Assembly: GCA_046292345.1 (NCBI GenBank)
Contig: JBKBRC010000007.1
Span: 21,813 to 85,812 of the forward strand
Reading direction: 5' to 3'
DNA from: JBKBRC01 sp046292345
Lineage (GTDB): Bacteria > Bacteroidota > Rhodothermia > Rhodothermales > Rubricoccaceae
Length of the DNA: 64,000 bases
In this document: positions 33,141 to 41,938 of the stretch, piece by piece
Layout of the letters: every line of letters starts with the position of its first letter
Numbering within the stretch: the stretch's first letter is position 1
Made by a program: the position numbers and the translations under genes
Notes under the pieces: generated by a model
Databases searched by the model: none
Told to the model about the DNA's origin: nothing
Seen by the model: only the letters and a program-made list of their open reading frames with translations

Positions 33141-33701
33141 GTGCCAGAGCCCACGCCCGCCGAGATCGCGCCGCCGGCGCCGGACGAGTACACGCCGTTC
33201 TACGCCGGCTACGTCGCGCGTGCGCTGCAGCTGCCTGCGCCGCGGCTCGGGCACACGGCCGCAGCGCTCGCCGCGTGGGCGGCGCGCGTTTCGGACCCCG
33301 CCTTCCGCTATGCGCCTGGCAAGTGGAGCATCGGCGAGGTGGTGGGCCACATGGCCGAGACCGAGCGCGTGTTCGCCTACCGCCTGCTCCGTTTCGCGCG
33401 CGGCGACGCGCAGCCGCTGCCGGGCTTCGACGAGAACGCGTTCGTGGCCGCGGCCGGCTTCGACGCGGTGCCGCTCGAGGACCTCGTGGCGTGGTTCGCC
33501 GCCGAGCGCGCGGCGACGCAGGCGCTCGTGGCGACGGTTCCCGCGGAGGCCTGGACGCGCCGCGGCGAGGCCTCCGGTCGGGGTATGACGGCGCGCGCGG
33601 CCCTCTATGTGCTCGCCGGTCACGCCGCGCACCACCTCGACGTGCTCGCGGCCCGCTACGGCGCGGCCCGCGACGGCGCGGCCCGCGACGGCGCGCAGTA
33701 G
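33141..33701 (+). CDS. DinB-superfamily protein
   Basis: This protein of about 186 residues has the four-helix DinB/YfiT-like fold with a His triad for a metal: WSIGEVVGHMAETERVFAYR in helix 2, and YVLAGHAAHHLDVLAARYG near the end. Members include thiol-dependent S-transferases using bacillithiol or similar cofactors; the role here is unknown. Two GTG starts are possible. The one at 33141 follows the ParA-like stop by 8 nt; that at 33108 would overlap it by 25 nt. The C-terminus is extended by a 15-bp repeat (33661-33690) encoding AARDG repeats. Confidence 0.88.
   Translation: MPEPTPAEIAPPAPDEYTPFYAGYVARALQLPAPRLGHTAAALAAWAARVSDPAFRYAPGKWSIGEVVGHMAETERVFAYRLLRFARGDAQPLPGFDENAFVAAAGFDAVPLEDLVAWFAAERAATQALVATVPAEAWTRRGEASGRGMTARAALYVLAGHAAHHLDVLAARYGAARDGAARDGAQ
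33661..33690 (+). repeat. 15-bp tandem repeat, 2 copies, at DinB-like C-terminus
   Basis: Two perfect copies of gcgcggcccgcgacg lie directly before the stop codon, with a partial third. They encode Gly-Ala-Ala-Arg-Asp repeats beyond the last helix of the fold. Confidence 0.9.
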
Positions 33702-33740
33702 ACGTCCGCTCCCTTCCATCCGCCCCATCCGCCGCTGCCC

Positions 33741-35264
33741 ATGAGTGCCTCCCCGGACGCGCCTGGCTCGCCCCCTCCGGCCGAACAACGCTTCTCCTCG
33801 CGGTGGCTGCTGCTGCTGAGCGTGCTCGGCATCGCCGTCGGCACGGGCAACATCTGGCGCTTCCCGCGCATCGCGGCGGCCAACGCGGGCGACGGCGGCG
33901 CGGGCGCGTTCCTGGTCGCGTGGATCGTGTTCTTGCTCGTCTGGAGCATCCCGCTCATCATAGCCGAGTACGCGCTCGGGCAGACCGGCCGCGGAGGCGT
34001 CGTGGCAACGTTCAGCCGCCTCACCAACGGGCGCTTCGCGTGGATGGGTGCCTTCGTGGCGTTCGTGGCAGCGGCCATCATGTGCTACTACAGCGTCGTG
34101 GCGGGGTGGTGCGTGTACTACTTCGGCGCAGCGCTTCTGACGGGACTGCCCTCCTCGGTCGAGGCGGCGCAGGCGTCGTGGACGGGCTTCCAGAGCTCGC
34201 CGTGGCCGCTCGCGTTCCACGCGCTCGCGATGGGCCTGGGCGCGCTGGCGTGCCTGCGCGGCGTGCGCTCGATCGAGCGCGTCAACCGGGTGCTCGTGCC
34301 GGCGCTGCTCGCCATCGTCGTGCTCGCGGTCGCGCGCGCGCTCACGCTGCCGGGTGCCGGCGCCGGCCTGGCCTTCCTCTTCGCGCCCGACTGGGGCACG
34401 CTCGCCGAGCCTGCCGTCTGGCTCGAGGCGCTCACGCAAAACGCCTGGGATACGGGCGCCGGCTGGGGCCTGATCCTGACCTACGCCGCCTACATGCGCC
34501 GCGAGGACGGGGTCGTGCGCAACGCCGTGCTGACGGGCGTGGGCAACAACGTCGTCTCGCTGCTCGCGGCCACGATGGTCTTCGGGATCGTCTTCGCCGT
34601 GCTCGGCGGGCAGATGGCGCAGGCCGACATCCTCGACGTGATGCGGCAGAGCGGCGAGCGGGGGACGGGCCTGACGTTCATCTGGATGCCGCAGCTCTTT
34701 GCGCAGATGCCGCTCGGGAGCACGCTCGCGGTGCTGTTCTTCCTCGGGCTCTCGTTCGCTGCGCTCTCGTCGCTCATCTCAATGATCGAGCTCTCGACGC
34801 GCGTACTCGTGGACTTCGGTGTGCAGCGCGGCGCGGCCGTGGCGGCCGTGGCCGTGGGCGGCTTCGCGTTCGGCGTGCCGAGCGCGCGCAGCGAGGCGTT
34901 CTTCGGCAACCAGGACTTCGTGTGGGGCGTCGCGCTGATGCTCTCGGGCGCGTTCGTCGCGTTCGTCGCCTGGCGCTACGGGACGGGCCGCCTGCGCACG
35001 GGCGTCGCCACGCCCGAAGACTGGCGCCTGCCGCGCGCGTGGGACGTGGCCATGAAGGCGCTCGTGCCGGCGCAGGCCATCGTGCTGCTCGCGTGGTGGC
35101 TCTACCTCGCCACGACGGCCGACTTCACGGCCGCCTGGTACGACCCGACCGAGCCTTACAGCGCCATGACGTGCCTCGTGCAATGGAGCGCAGCTCTCGT
35201 CGCCTTCGTACTGCTCAACCGCTGGATGGCCCGGCGCGCGGGCACGCCGCTCGCTCTCTCGTGA
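33741..35264 (+). CDS. Sodium-dependent symporter, NSS/SNF family
   Basis: This 507-residue inner-membrane transporter belongs to the neurotransmitter:sodium symporter family (LeuT-like) and would take up an amino acid or amine with Na+. It starts with the unwound TM1 motif LLSVLGIAVGTGNIWRFPRIAAANAGDGGAG. It contains the family YALGQTGRG loop and VRSIERVNRVLVPALLAIVV, and has about twelve hydrophobic helices in total. The substrate is not determined. The stop overlaps the peptidase start by 1 nt (TGATG), hinting that the peptidase releases amino acids taken up by this carrier, which is inference. Confidence 0.95.
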   Translation: MSASPDAPGSPPPAEQRFSSRWLLLLSVLGIAVGTGNIWRFPRIAAANAGDGGAGAFLVAWIVFLLVWSIPLIIAEYALGQTGRGGVVATFSRLTNGRFAWMGAFVAFVAAAIMCYYSVVAGWCVYYFGAALLTGLPSSVEAAQASWTGFQSSPWPLAFHALAMGLGALACLRGVRSIERVNRVLVPALLAIVVLAVARALTLPGAGAGLAFLFAPDWGTLAEPAVWLEALTQNAWDTGAGWGLILTYAAYMRREDGVVRNAVLTGVGNNVVSLLAATMVFGIVFAVLGGQMAQADILDVMRQSGERGTGLTFIWMPQLFAQMPLGSTLAVLFFLGLSFAALSSLISMIELSTRVLVDFGVQRGAAVAAVAVGGFAFGVPSARSEAFFGNQDFVWGVALMLSGAFVAFVAWRYGTGRLRTGVATPEDWRLPRAWDVAMKALVPAQAIVLLAWWLYLATTADFTAAWYDPTEPYSAMTCLVQWSAALVAFVLLNRWMARRAGTPLALS

Positions 35265-36925
35265 TGGTTCGTTGTCCTGCAGTTAAGTCCGCTATTGCAA
35301 CATTAGTCGTTGCCGTGGCCCCGGTGCTGGCGCTCAGCCTCGTCGGATGCACGGCTTCGGAGCGCGCGGCGCCAGCGGGGACCGCCTCGGAGGGCAGCCC
35401 GCTCCCGCCGGCCCTCGCGGCGCTCCGGACCGCGCCTGAGCGCTCCGGCTTTACCGAGACGACCCGCTACGCCGACGTGGTCGCGTTCGTGGACGCGCTC
35501 GCGGCGGCCTCGCCGGGCGTGCTCCACCGCACCGACTTCGGGCGGAGCGGGGAGGGGCGCGCCCTCCCGCTCGTCGTCTGGGGCGCCGGCGCGGCCTCGC
35601 CCGAGGCCGTGCGCGCTACCGGCAAGACGCGCGTGCTCGTCTTCGCCAACATCCACGCAGGCGAGGTGGCCGGCAAAGAAGCCCTGCTTGTGCTCCTGCG
35701 CGACCTCGCCGCCGGGCGCCATGCGGCCTGGGCCGATTCGCTCGTGCTCCTGGCCGCGCCCATCTACAACGCCGACGGCAACGAGCGCGTGGCCTACGAC
35801 AACCGCCCGCTCCAGTACGGCCCCGTCGGCGGCGTGGGGCAGCGCGCCAACGCGGCCGGGCTCGACCTGAACCGCGACTTCATGAAGCTTGACGCGCCCG
35901 AGTCGCGCGCGCTCGTGGGCCTGCTGCGCGACTACGACCCGCACGTCGTCGTGGACCTCCACACGACCAACGGTACGCACATGGGGTACGAGCTGACGTA
36001 CGCCCCGCCGCTCTGGCCCGACACGCCCGCGCCGATCGCCGCGCACCTCTTCGACGAGGTCCTGCCGGCCATCTCCGCGCGGCTGCTCGCCGCCGACGGC
36101 TACGCGACGTTCCACTACGGCAACGTGCCCGGTGCCTTCGGCGAGCCGGCCCGCGCGCCGCGCGGCTGGTACTCCTTCGATGCGCGCCCGCGCTTCGGGA
36201 CCAACTACGCCGGCGTGCGCGGGCGCTACGCGGTTCTGAGCGAGGCCTATAGCTACGCGCCGTTCGAGACGCGCATCGACGTGACGCGGCGCTTCGTCGA
36301 GGAGATCCTTGCGGCCGTATACCGCGAGGCCTCGCGCATCCGACGCGCCGCCGCTGCCGCCGATCGCCGCCCCATCGCCGGCGACTCGCTCGCCGTGCGC
36401 GCCCGCTTCGAGGCGCTGCCCGGGGCGCCGCCCGTCCTGCTGGGTGAGGTGGACACGCTGCGCCACCCGGTCACGGGCGCGCCCATGCTCCGGCAGCGGC
36501 CCGTCCGCCGCCCCGAGGCGATGCCGGCCTACGTGCGCTTCGCCGCGGCCGAGCGCGAGCGCGCGCCCGAGGCGTACCTGGTGCCGGCGCGCCTCACGGC
36601 CGTGCTGGACCTGCTCGCGGCTCACGGCGTCCGCACGCAGCCTGTCACGATGATTCCGCAGCCCGTCGAGGTGTTCCGCATCGACAGCGTGCGCGTGGCG
36701 GCGCAGCCATTCCAGGGCCGCCGTGCGGCGGAGGCGTTCGGCCGGTGGGAGGCCAGCGACGCGCCGCCCGAGGCCTACGTGCTCGTCCCGACCACGCAGC
36801 CGCTCGGGCGGCTCGCGTTCCTGCTCCTCGAGCCGCGTCACGAGGACAGCGTCGCCGCCTGGAACCTGCTTCCGGAAGGCGCCCTCCGCGCCGGCGCGAA
36901 CTACCCGATCCTTCGCGTCCCGTGA
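35264..36925 (+). CDS. M14-family zinc carboxypeptidase lipoprotein
   Basis: The 553-residue product has a lipoprotein signal peptide ending LSLVGC (Cys29). The M14 catalytic domain begins at RYADVVAFVDAL. Zinc ligands lie in NIHAGEVAGKEAL (His and Glu) and in VVVDLHTTNGTHMGYE (His). NADGNER and LDLNRDFMKLDAPE belong to the substrate pocket, and the catalytic Glu is probably in VLSEAYSYAPFETRI. The extra C-terminal domain of ~180 residues is beta-rich. Location is outside the inner membrane. It follows the NSS symporter with a 1-nt overlap. The first 15 codons are less GC-rich than the rest. Confidence 0.93.
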   Translation: MVRCPAVKSAIATLVVAVAPVLALSLVGCTASERAAPAGTASEGSPLPPALAALRTAPERSGFTETTRYADVVAFVDALAAASPGVLHRTDFGRSGEGRALPLVVWGAGAASPEAVRATGKTRVLVFANIHAGEVAGKEALLVLLRDLAAGRHAAWADSLVLLAAPIYNADGNERVAYDNRPLQYGPVGGVGQRANAAGLDLNRDFMKLDAPESRALVGLLRDYDPHVVVDLHTTNGTHMGYELTYAPPLWPDTPAPIAAHLFDEVLPAISARLLAADGYATFHYGNVPGAFGEPARAPRGWYSFDARPRFGTNYAGVRGRYAVLSEAYSYAPFETRIDVTRRFVEEILAAVYREASRIRRAAAAADRRPIAGDSLAVRARFEALPGAPPVLLGEVDTLRHPVTGAPMLRQRPVRRPEAMPAYVRFAAAERERAPEAYLVPARLTAVLDLLAAHGVRTQPVTMIPQPVEVFRIDSVRVAAQPFQGRRAAEAFGRWEASDAPPEAYVLVPTTQPLGRLAFLLLEPRHEDSVAAWNLLPEGALRAGANYPILRVP

Positions 36926-37020
36926 GGTGCGCCGACCTGCGCCGCATGCGTTCTTGCATCAGTTTCCAGAGACGACGCGCCCGCGTGGTTCGTTTTCGCG
37001 CCCAGCCCTCTCCCTTTCCG

Positions 37021-37539
37021 ATGCGTCCCGCCTTTTCCGCTCTCGTCCTCGCCCTGCTCGTGGCGGCCTGCCAGCCAGGAGGCGATGCGCCCGCGCCCGT
37101 CGCGGCGGCCGGCCCTGGCCCCATCAAGGAGGTCCGCAGCGCCGACGACCTGCGGCGAGACCTCTCGGCCGTCCGCGCCGAGCTCGTCGTGGTCAACTTC
37201 TGGGCGACCTGGTGCCCGCCCTGCATCGTCGAGTTTCCCGAACTGATGCGGCTACGTGAGAGCGTGGATCGCGAGCGCGTCGCGCTCCGCTTCGTCTCCG
37301 TGGACGACGCACGCGATCTCGCGAGCGTGCGCGACTTCCTGGACCGCCAGGGAGTCACCGATCCTTCGTACCTGTTCACGGGCGACCGGGACATCATCCA
37401 GGAGTTCTATCCGCGCGCCACCGGCGCCATCCCGGTCACGCTCGTCCTCGACGCCGACGGGGCCGTGCGCGACGCGCAGGTCGGCATTGTCAACCACGAC
37501 GATCTTCTCGCTCGCGTCGAGCGTTTGCTCGCCGAATAA
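37021..37539 (+). CDS. TlpA-family thioredoxin-like lipoprotein
   Basis: The 172-residue product has a lipoprotein signal peptide ending LVAAC (Cys17) and a thioredoxin/TlpA domain with the redox motif WATWCPPCIVEFPEL, the cis-Pro in GAIPVTLVLDADG, and a usual C-terminal helix. It would act in the periplasm or at the outer-membrane face, reducing disulfides, for example in cytochrome maturation. The domain is complete. It is followed 17 nt later by a second thioredoxin-fold gene. Its leader is a C/T-rich stretch directly before the ATG. Confidence 0.94.
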   Translation: MRPAFSALVLALLVAACQPGGDAPAPVAAAGPGPIKEVRSADDLRRDLSAVRAELVVVNFWATWCPPCIVEFPELMRLRESVDRERVALRFVSVDDARDLASVRDFLDRQGVTDPSYLFTGDRDIIQEFYPRATGAIPVTLVLDADGAVRDAQVGIVNHDDLLARVERLLAE

Positions 37540-37556
37540 CCTCCTTCCAGGACCCC

Positions 37557-38380
37557 ATGCGACCGTCTGCTCTGATCTTGCTTGCCCTGCTCGTGCTGGC
37601 GCCGCCGGCGGCCGCGCAGGCGCCCGTTCTCGCTCCCGGCGGCACGCTGCCGCTGGCCTCGCGCGCGTTCGCCACGGCACAGGGCGCCCAGACGACGCTC
37701 CGCCAGGCGATGGGGCAGACGGGCCTCGTCGTCGTGTTCTGGAGCAACGCCTGCCCCTGGACCGACCGCTACGCCGCGCGCGTGGCCGAGCTCGCGCGCG
37801 ACTACGCCGCTCCCGGCATCGGCTTCGTCGCCGTCGGCTCGAACGACCCTGTCCGCTTCCCCGAGGAGTCGGCCGAGCGCGCGCGGGCGCGCCTGGAGCN
37901 NNNNNNNNNNNNNNNNNNNNNNNNNNNNNNNNNNNNNNNNNNNNNNNNNNNNNNNNNNNNNNNNNNNNNNNNNNNNNNNNNNNNNNNNNNNNNNNNNNNC
38001 GCGTGGCCGAGCTCGCGCGCGACTACGCCGCTCCCGGCATCGGCTTCGTCGCCGTCGGCTCGAACGACCCTGTCCGCTTCCCCGAGGAGTCGGCCGAGCG
38101 CGCGCGGGCGCGCCTGGAGCAGCTCGGCTTCTCGTTCCCCTACGTGATGGACGAGGGCGGCGCGCTCGCCCGTGCCTTCGGCGTGCGCAACACGCCGCAG
38201 GTGTTCTTCTTCTCGGCCGAGGGCACCCTGCTCTACGAAGGCGCCATCGACGACAGCCCGGCCGCCGAGGCCCGCGTCACGCGCCCGTACCTGCGCCAGG
38301 CGATGGACCAGCACCTGGCCGGCCTGCCGGTCGAGGTCCGCCAGACACAGGCGTTCGGCTGTACGGTCCGCCTGCCCTGA
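37557..38380 (+). CDS. Secreted thioredoxin-fold protein (AhpC/TSA-like), split by assembly gap
   Basis: Allowing for the false 221-bp insertion, the protein is 200 residues. It has a Sec signal peptide (ILLALLVLAPPAAAQ), a thioredoxin-like domain with VVVFWSNACPWTDRY, GFVAVGSNDPVRFPEES, and the cis-Pro loop FGVRNTPQVFFFSAEGTLLYEGAIDD. The active site reads C-P-W-T with one Cys, as in thioredoxin-like proteins that may act by a single cysteine or with another Cys near the end (FGCTV). The raw sequence is shifted in frame by the 100-N gap; the frame is restored when one 121-bp copy and the Ns are removed. It follows the TlpA lipoprotein by 17 nt. Confidence 0.9.
37779..38120. other. Assembly join: 100-N gap with identical 121-bp ends
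   Basis: Positions 37779-37899 equal 38000-38120 over 121 bp, with 100 Ns (37900-37999) between. The overlap length is the same as at 26.7 kb, which points to a fixed k-mer overlap between contigs. Removing 221 bp restores one 200-residue reading frame. Confidence 0.97.
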
Positions 38381-38415
38381 CGGCGCGTCTCATCGCCCCT
38401 GCGCTTACCCCTCGC

Positions 38416-39711
38416 ATGATTGCCACCGCCGACGCGCTCGACGCCCTCATCGCCCGCGCGCGCCGCGCCGGCGCCGTTGCCCTGGACACCGAGTTCGTCT
38501 GGGAGCGCTCTTACTACCCGGCCCTGGGCGTCGTCCAGCTCGGCCTCGGCGAGGACGACGTGCACCTGATCGACGCGGTCGCGCTCGCGGGCTCGCTCGG
38601 CCCGCTCGGCGCGCTGCTCGAAGACGCGGACGTCGAGAAGGTGCTCCACGATGCCGGGCAGGACCTGCAGATCCTCGCCCGAGCCACCGGCGCCCGCCCG
38701 CGCACCATTTTTGACACGCAGCGCGCGGCCGGATTCGTCGGGCTTCCCGTTACGGTCTCGCTCCAGGAGCTGATCCGCCACACGGCCGGCGTGACGCTCG
38801 ACAAGGGCGAGACGCGCACCGACTGGCTGCGCCGCCCGCTCTCGCCCGAGCAGGTCCGCTACGCCGAGGACGACGTCCGCTACCTGCTCGCCGCGCGCGA
38901 CCGCCTCCTGGCCGACGCCGCGGCGCGCGGGCGCGACGCGTGGGTCCGCCAGGAGATGGCGCGCTACGAGGACGCCGCGCTCTACGCGCCCGCCGATGTT
39001 TCCGAGGCCGTCACGCGCATCAAGGCCAGAGGCGTGGCACAACTCCCGGCGCAGGGCCGTGCCGTGCTGCGCGCGCTCGCGGCCTGGCGCGAGCGCGAGG
39101 CGCAGGCGCTCGACCGTACGCGCCGCCTGGTGCTGCCCGACGAGGCGCTCGTCGAGCTCGCGCGCCGCCGGCCGCACCAGGCGCGTGAACTGGCCGCGCT
39201 CGGCCTGACCGACCGGCAGCGCCACCGCTACGCCGAGGGGCTGCTCGCGGCCGTGGCCGAGGGCGAGGCCGCGCCTGCCGAGGCCGCTGCGCGGCGCGGG
39301 CGCCCCGGCCCTGAGGACGAGCGCCGCGCGGCCGTGCTCCTGCTTGCGCAGGCCTTCGTGGCCGGCCGCTGCGCCACCGAGGGCATCGATCCGGCTCTCG
39401 TGGCGCCCAAGGCGACGCTCCGGCGCCTCGTAGACCGGGCCGCGCAGAACGGCGCCCTCGGCCCTGCCGCGAACGGCCCTGCCTCGAACGGCCCTGCCTC
39501 GAACGGCCCTGCCTCGAACGGCCCTGCCTCGAACGGCCCTGCCTCGAACGGCCCTGCCGCGAACGGCGACGACGCGGCCGAGCACGACGCGGCCGAGGAC
39601 GTGCTCGTCGGCTGGCGCCGGGACTTCATCGGGGCCGACCTCGAGCAACTGCTCGAAGGCGAGCTGGCCGTGCGCTTGGACGGGCCGCGAGGATGGCCGC
39701 GCCGCGCTTGA
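38416..39711 (+). CDS. rnd: Ribonuclease D-like 3'-5' exoribonuclease
   Basis: This 431-residue protein has a DEDDy exonuclease domain: Asp24 and Glu26 in VALDTEFVWER, KVLHDAGQDLQIL, and the Tyr motif YAEDDVRYLLAARD. An HRDC domain follows (RAVLRALAAWREREAQAL and VLPDEALVELARRRP). RNase D trims 3' ends of tRNA and other stable RNAs. About residue 350 a low-complexity linker of seven N-G-P-A-S repeats (15-bp array) precedes a short C-terminal conserved segment. The linker is in frame and its length probably varies between strains. It lies 35 nt after the thioredoxin-fold gene. Confidence 0.94.
   Translation: MIATADALDALIARARRAGAVALDTEFVWERSYYPALGVVQLGLGEDDVHLIDAVALAGSLGPLGALLEDADVEKVLHDAGQDLQILARATGARPRTIFDTQRAAGFVGLPVTVSLQELIRHTAGVTLDKGETRTDWLRRPLSPEQVRYAEDDVRYLLAARDRLLADAAARGRDAWVRQEMARYEDAALYAPADVSEAVTRIKARGVAQLPAQGRAVLRALAAWREREAQALDRTRRLVLPDEALVELARRRPHQARELAALGLTDRQRHRYAEGLLAAVAEGEAAPAEAAARRGRPGPEDERRAAVLLLAQAFVAGRCATEGIDPALVAPKATLRRLVDRAAQNGALGPAANGPASNGPASNGPASNGPASNGPASNGPAANGDDAAEHDAAEDVLVGWRRDFIGADLEQLLEGELAVRLDGPRGWPRRA
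39466..39567 (+). repeat. 15-bp tandem repeat, about 7 copies, in RNase D C-terminal linker
   Basis: Five perfect copies of gcctcgaacggccct are flanked by one variant copy on each side (gcc gcg in place of gcc tcg). They encode Ala-Ser-Asn-Gly-Pro repeats, in frame, between the HRDC domain and the last ~50 residues. Confidence 0.97.
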
Positions 39712-39903
39712 AGGGCGCCGCGTGAGGCGTGCTGCGCCGGGGCTGGCCTGACGTCGGAGCGGGCTCCGGCCGGATTGCGCACGCGCGGGCGGGGTGCGTA
39801 CGTTGCTCCGGTACCGCTTGCCGCAGCGCGGCGCTCGTGCGAGGATGCCCCCCGCTTCCCGGGGCACCCTGCCCCAGCGGCCCCCGCTCCATCCTCTGCT
39901 CCC

Positions 39904-41556
39904 ATGTACGACTACGTCATCGTCGGCGCTGGCACGGCTGGCTGCGTGCTCGCCCACCGCCTCTCGGCCGATCCGTCGGTCAACGTGCTGCTGCTCGAGG
40001 CCGGCGGGCCGGACACGCGGGCCGAGTTCCACATTCCGGCCGCGTTCTCGCGCCTGTTCCAGACCGAGGCCGACTGGAACTACTGGACGGCCCCGCAGGA
40101 GCACCTCGACGGGCGCTCGCTCTACTGGCCGCGCGGCAAGGTGCTCGGCGGCTCCTCGTCCATCAACGCGATGATCTACATCCGCGGCCACCGCACTGAC
40201 TTTGACGGTTGGGCGGCCGAGGGGTGCCGCGGGTGGGGCTACGCGGACGTGCTGCCCTACTTCAAGCGCAGCGAGGACAACGCGCGGGGCGCCTCGGCTT
40301 ACCACGGGGTCGGCGGGCCCCTGCGCGTCGAGGACCTCCGCGATCCGCATCCGGTCAGCCGCGCGTTCGTGCGCGCCGCCGAGCAGGCCGGCGTGCGCCC
40401 CAACGACGACTTCAACGGGGCCGAGCAGGAGGGGGCCGGGTTGTACCAGGTCAACCAGAAGGGCGGCCGGCGGCACTCGGCGGCAGCGGCGTTTCTGCGG
40501 CCCGTACGCGCCCGGCGCAACCTGACCGTGGCCACGGGCGCGCATGCCACGCGCGTGCTCTTCGAGGGCACGCGCGCCGTGGGCGTGGCCTACCGGCAAG
40601 ACGGCGCCGTGCTGACGGCCCGTGCGGCCCGCGAGGTGCTGCTCTGCGGCGGCGCCGTCAACACGCCGCAGCTGCTCATGCTCTCGGGCGTCGGCCCGGC
40701 CGACGCGCTGCGGCGGCATGGCATCGCCGTCGTCGCAGACCGGGCCGGCGTAGGGCAGAACCTCCAGGACCACCTCATCGTGGGCGTGCGCTTCGCGCTG
40801 CGCCAGCCGACGTCGCTGCTGCGCGCCGAGGGCGCCCTGAGCGTGCTTCGCTACGTCGCGCTGCGCCGCGGCGGGCTCTCGTCGAACATAGCCGAGGCGG
40901 GTCTGTTCGCGCACACGCGCACCGGCGAGCCTGCGCCCGACCTCCAGTTCCACGTTGCCCCGACGCTGTTCTACCAGCACGGCCTCGTGCGCGCCACCAC
41001 GCATGGCTTCTCGCTCGGGCCGACGCTCGTGCGCCCGCGCAGCGTGGGGCATCTGCGCCTGCGCTCGGCCGATCCCTTCGAGGCACCCCTCATCGACCCC
41101 GGCTACCTCGCCGATCCGGCCGACGTGCAGACGCTCGTCGAGGGCGTGCGTCTGGCGCGGCAGATCGCACACCAGCCGGCGCTGCGCGTGCTCGCCGGCG
41201 ACGAGCTCACCCCGGGCCCCGCCGCGCGTACCGACGCCGAGATCGCCGCGTACGTCCGCCAGACGTGCGAGACGCTCTACCACCCGGTCGGGACGTGCCG
41301 CATGGGGCCGGACGAGGACGCCGTGGTGGACGTGCGCCTGCGCGTGCAGGGCGTCGAGGGGTTGCGGGTCGTCGACGCGTCGGTGATGCCGCGCATCCCC
41401 AACGGCAACACGAACGCGCCCGTGCTCATGATCGCCGAGCGCGCCGCGGACTGGATCGCCGAGGACGCCTCGGGCGAGCCGGCGCGCTCAGCCGGCTTCG
41501 CCGGAGACGGCGCCGGCAAGGTGGGTCTCGAGCACACGCTCGACGCTGCGCGCTAG
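39904..41556 (+). CDS. GMC-family oxidoreductase (choline dehydrogenase-like)
   Basis: The 550-residue flavoprotein starts with YDYVIVGAGTAGCVLAHRL and has the first GMC signature WPRGKVLGGSSSINAMIYIRG. The second signature is GAVNTPQLLMLSGVG, and the active-site region is LYHPVGTCRMG with VVDASVMPRIPNGNTNAPVLMIAERAAD after it. This layout is that of BetA-type choline or other alcohol dehydrogenases. The substrate is unproven, and no betaine aldehyde dehydrogenase is nearby. The last ~23 codons overlap the convergent Nfu-N gene by 69 nt and go beyond the usual end of the family. It follows a 192-bp noncoding region after RNase D. Confidence 0.94.
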   Translation: MYDYVIVGAGTAGCVLAHRLSADPSVNVLLLEAGGPDTRAEFHIPAAFSRLFQTEADWNYWTAPQEHLDGRSLYWPRGKVLGGSSSINAMIYIRGHRTDFDGWAAEGCRGWGYADVLPYFKRSEDNARGASAYHGVGGPLRVEDLRDPHPVSRAFVRAAEQAGVRPNDDFNGAEQEGAGLYQVNQKGGRRHSAAAAFLRPVRARRNLTVATGAHATRVLFEGTRAVGVAYRQDGAVLTARAAREVLLCGGAVNTPQLLMLSGVGPADALRRHGIAVVADRAGVGQNLQDHLIVGVRFALRQPTSLLRAEGALSVLRYVALRRGGLSSNIAEAGLFAHTRTGEPAPDLQFHVAPTLFYQHGLVRATTHGFSLGPTLVRPRSVGHLRLRSADPFEAPLIDPGYLADPADVQTLVEGVRLARQIAHQPALRVLAGDELTPGPAARTDAEIAAYVRQTCETLYHPVGTCRMGPDEDAVVDVRLRVQGVEGLRVVDASVMPRIPNGNTNAPVLMIAERAADWIAEDASGEPARSAGFAGDGAGKVGLEHTLDAAR

Positions 41557-41784
41557 CGGCTCCCAGCTTGCCGCCGGATGCTTCGTGACCGTCGCGAACT
41601 CGGGCACGATCATCAGGCTGTGCACGCCCTCGAGGCGGAAGAGCGCCTCGCCGAGCGGATCTCCGGCTGCTTCAGCTGCGCTGAAGTACGCCGCCAGGCC
41701 GCTCTCGATCAGCCGCGCCCCGACGACGGCAAACTTGAGGCTGTGCGGGTTGGGCGTGGGGTGAGCCTGGACGGAAAAGCGCAT
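41488..41784 (-). CDS. Solo NifU/Nfu N-terminal domain protein
   Basis: The 98-residue protein consists of the Nfu-N domain alone: VQAHPTPNPHSLKFAV, then EALFRLEGVHSLMIVPEFATVTKHPAASWEPL. In Nfu iron-sulfur carriers this domain is followed by a C-terminal C-x-x-C domain; that is absent here. The function of the isolated domain is unknown, perhaps in binding a partner protein in Fe-S delivery. Its last 23 codons overlap the convergent GMC gene by 69 nt. It is divergent from the holin-like membrane gene. Confidence 0.85.
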   Translation of the reverse strand: MRFSVQAHPTPNPHSLKFAVVGARLIESGLAAYFSAAEAAGDPLGEALFRLEGVHSLMIVPEFATVTKHPAASWEPLARSVERVLETHLAGAVSGEAG

Positions 41785-41938
41785 GGGCGACGAAAACGGT
41801 CAGGTGGACACGTGCGGCGACGCGTGGCTAACGTGCGCCGGCACAGGAGGGGTTCCGCCCGAGGCAACCCCGGGCCCTCGAGCGGGGTTGGATCCGCCCG
41901 CCCCTCCCGCAATCACTCCTCGCCGCTCCCGTCCCCGC

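Noticed and set aside
37557..38380. Frameshifted or duplicated thioredoxin pseudogene
   Set aside because: Removing one 121-bp copy and the Ns gives one intact frame, so the disruption is not biological.
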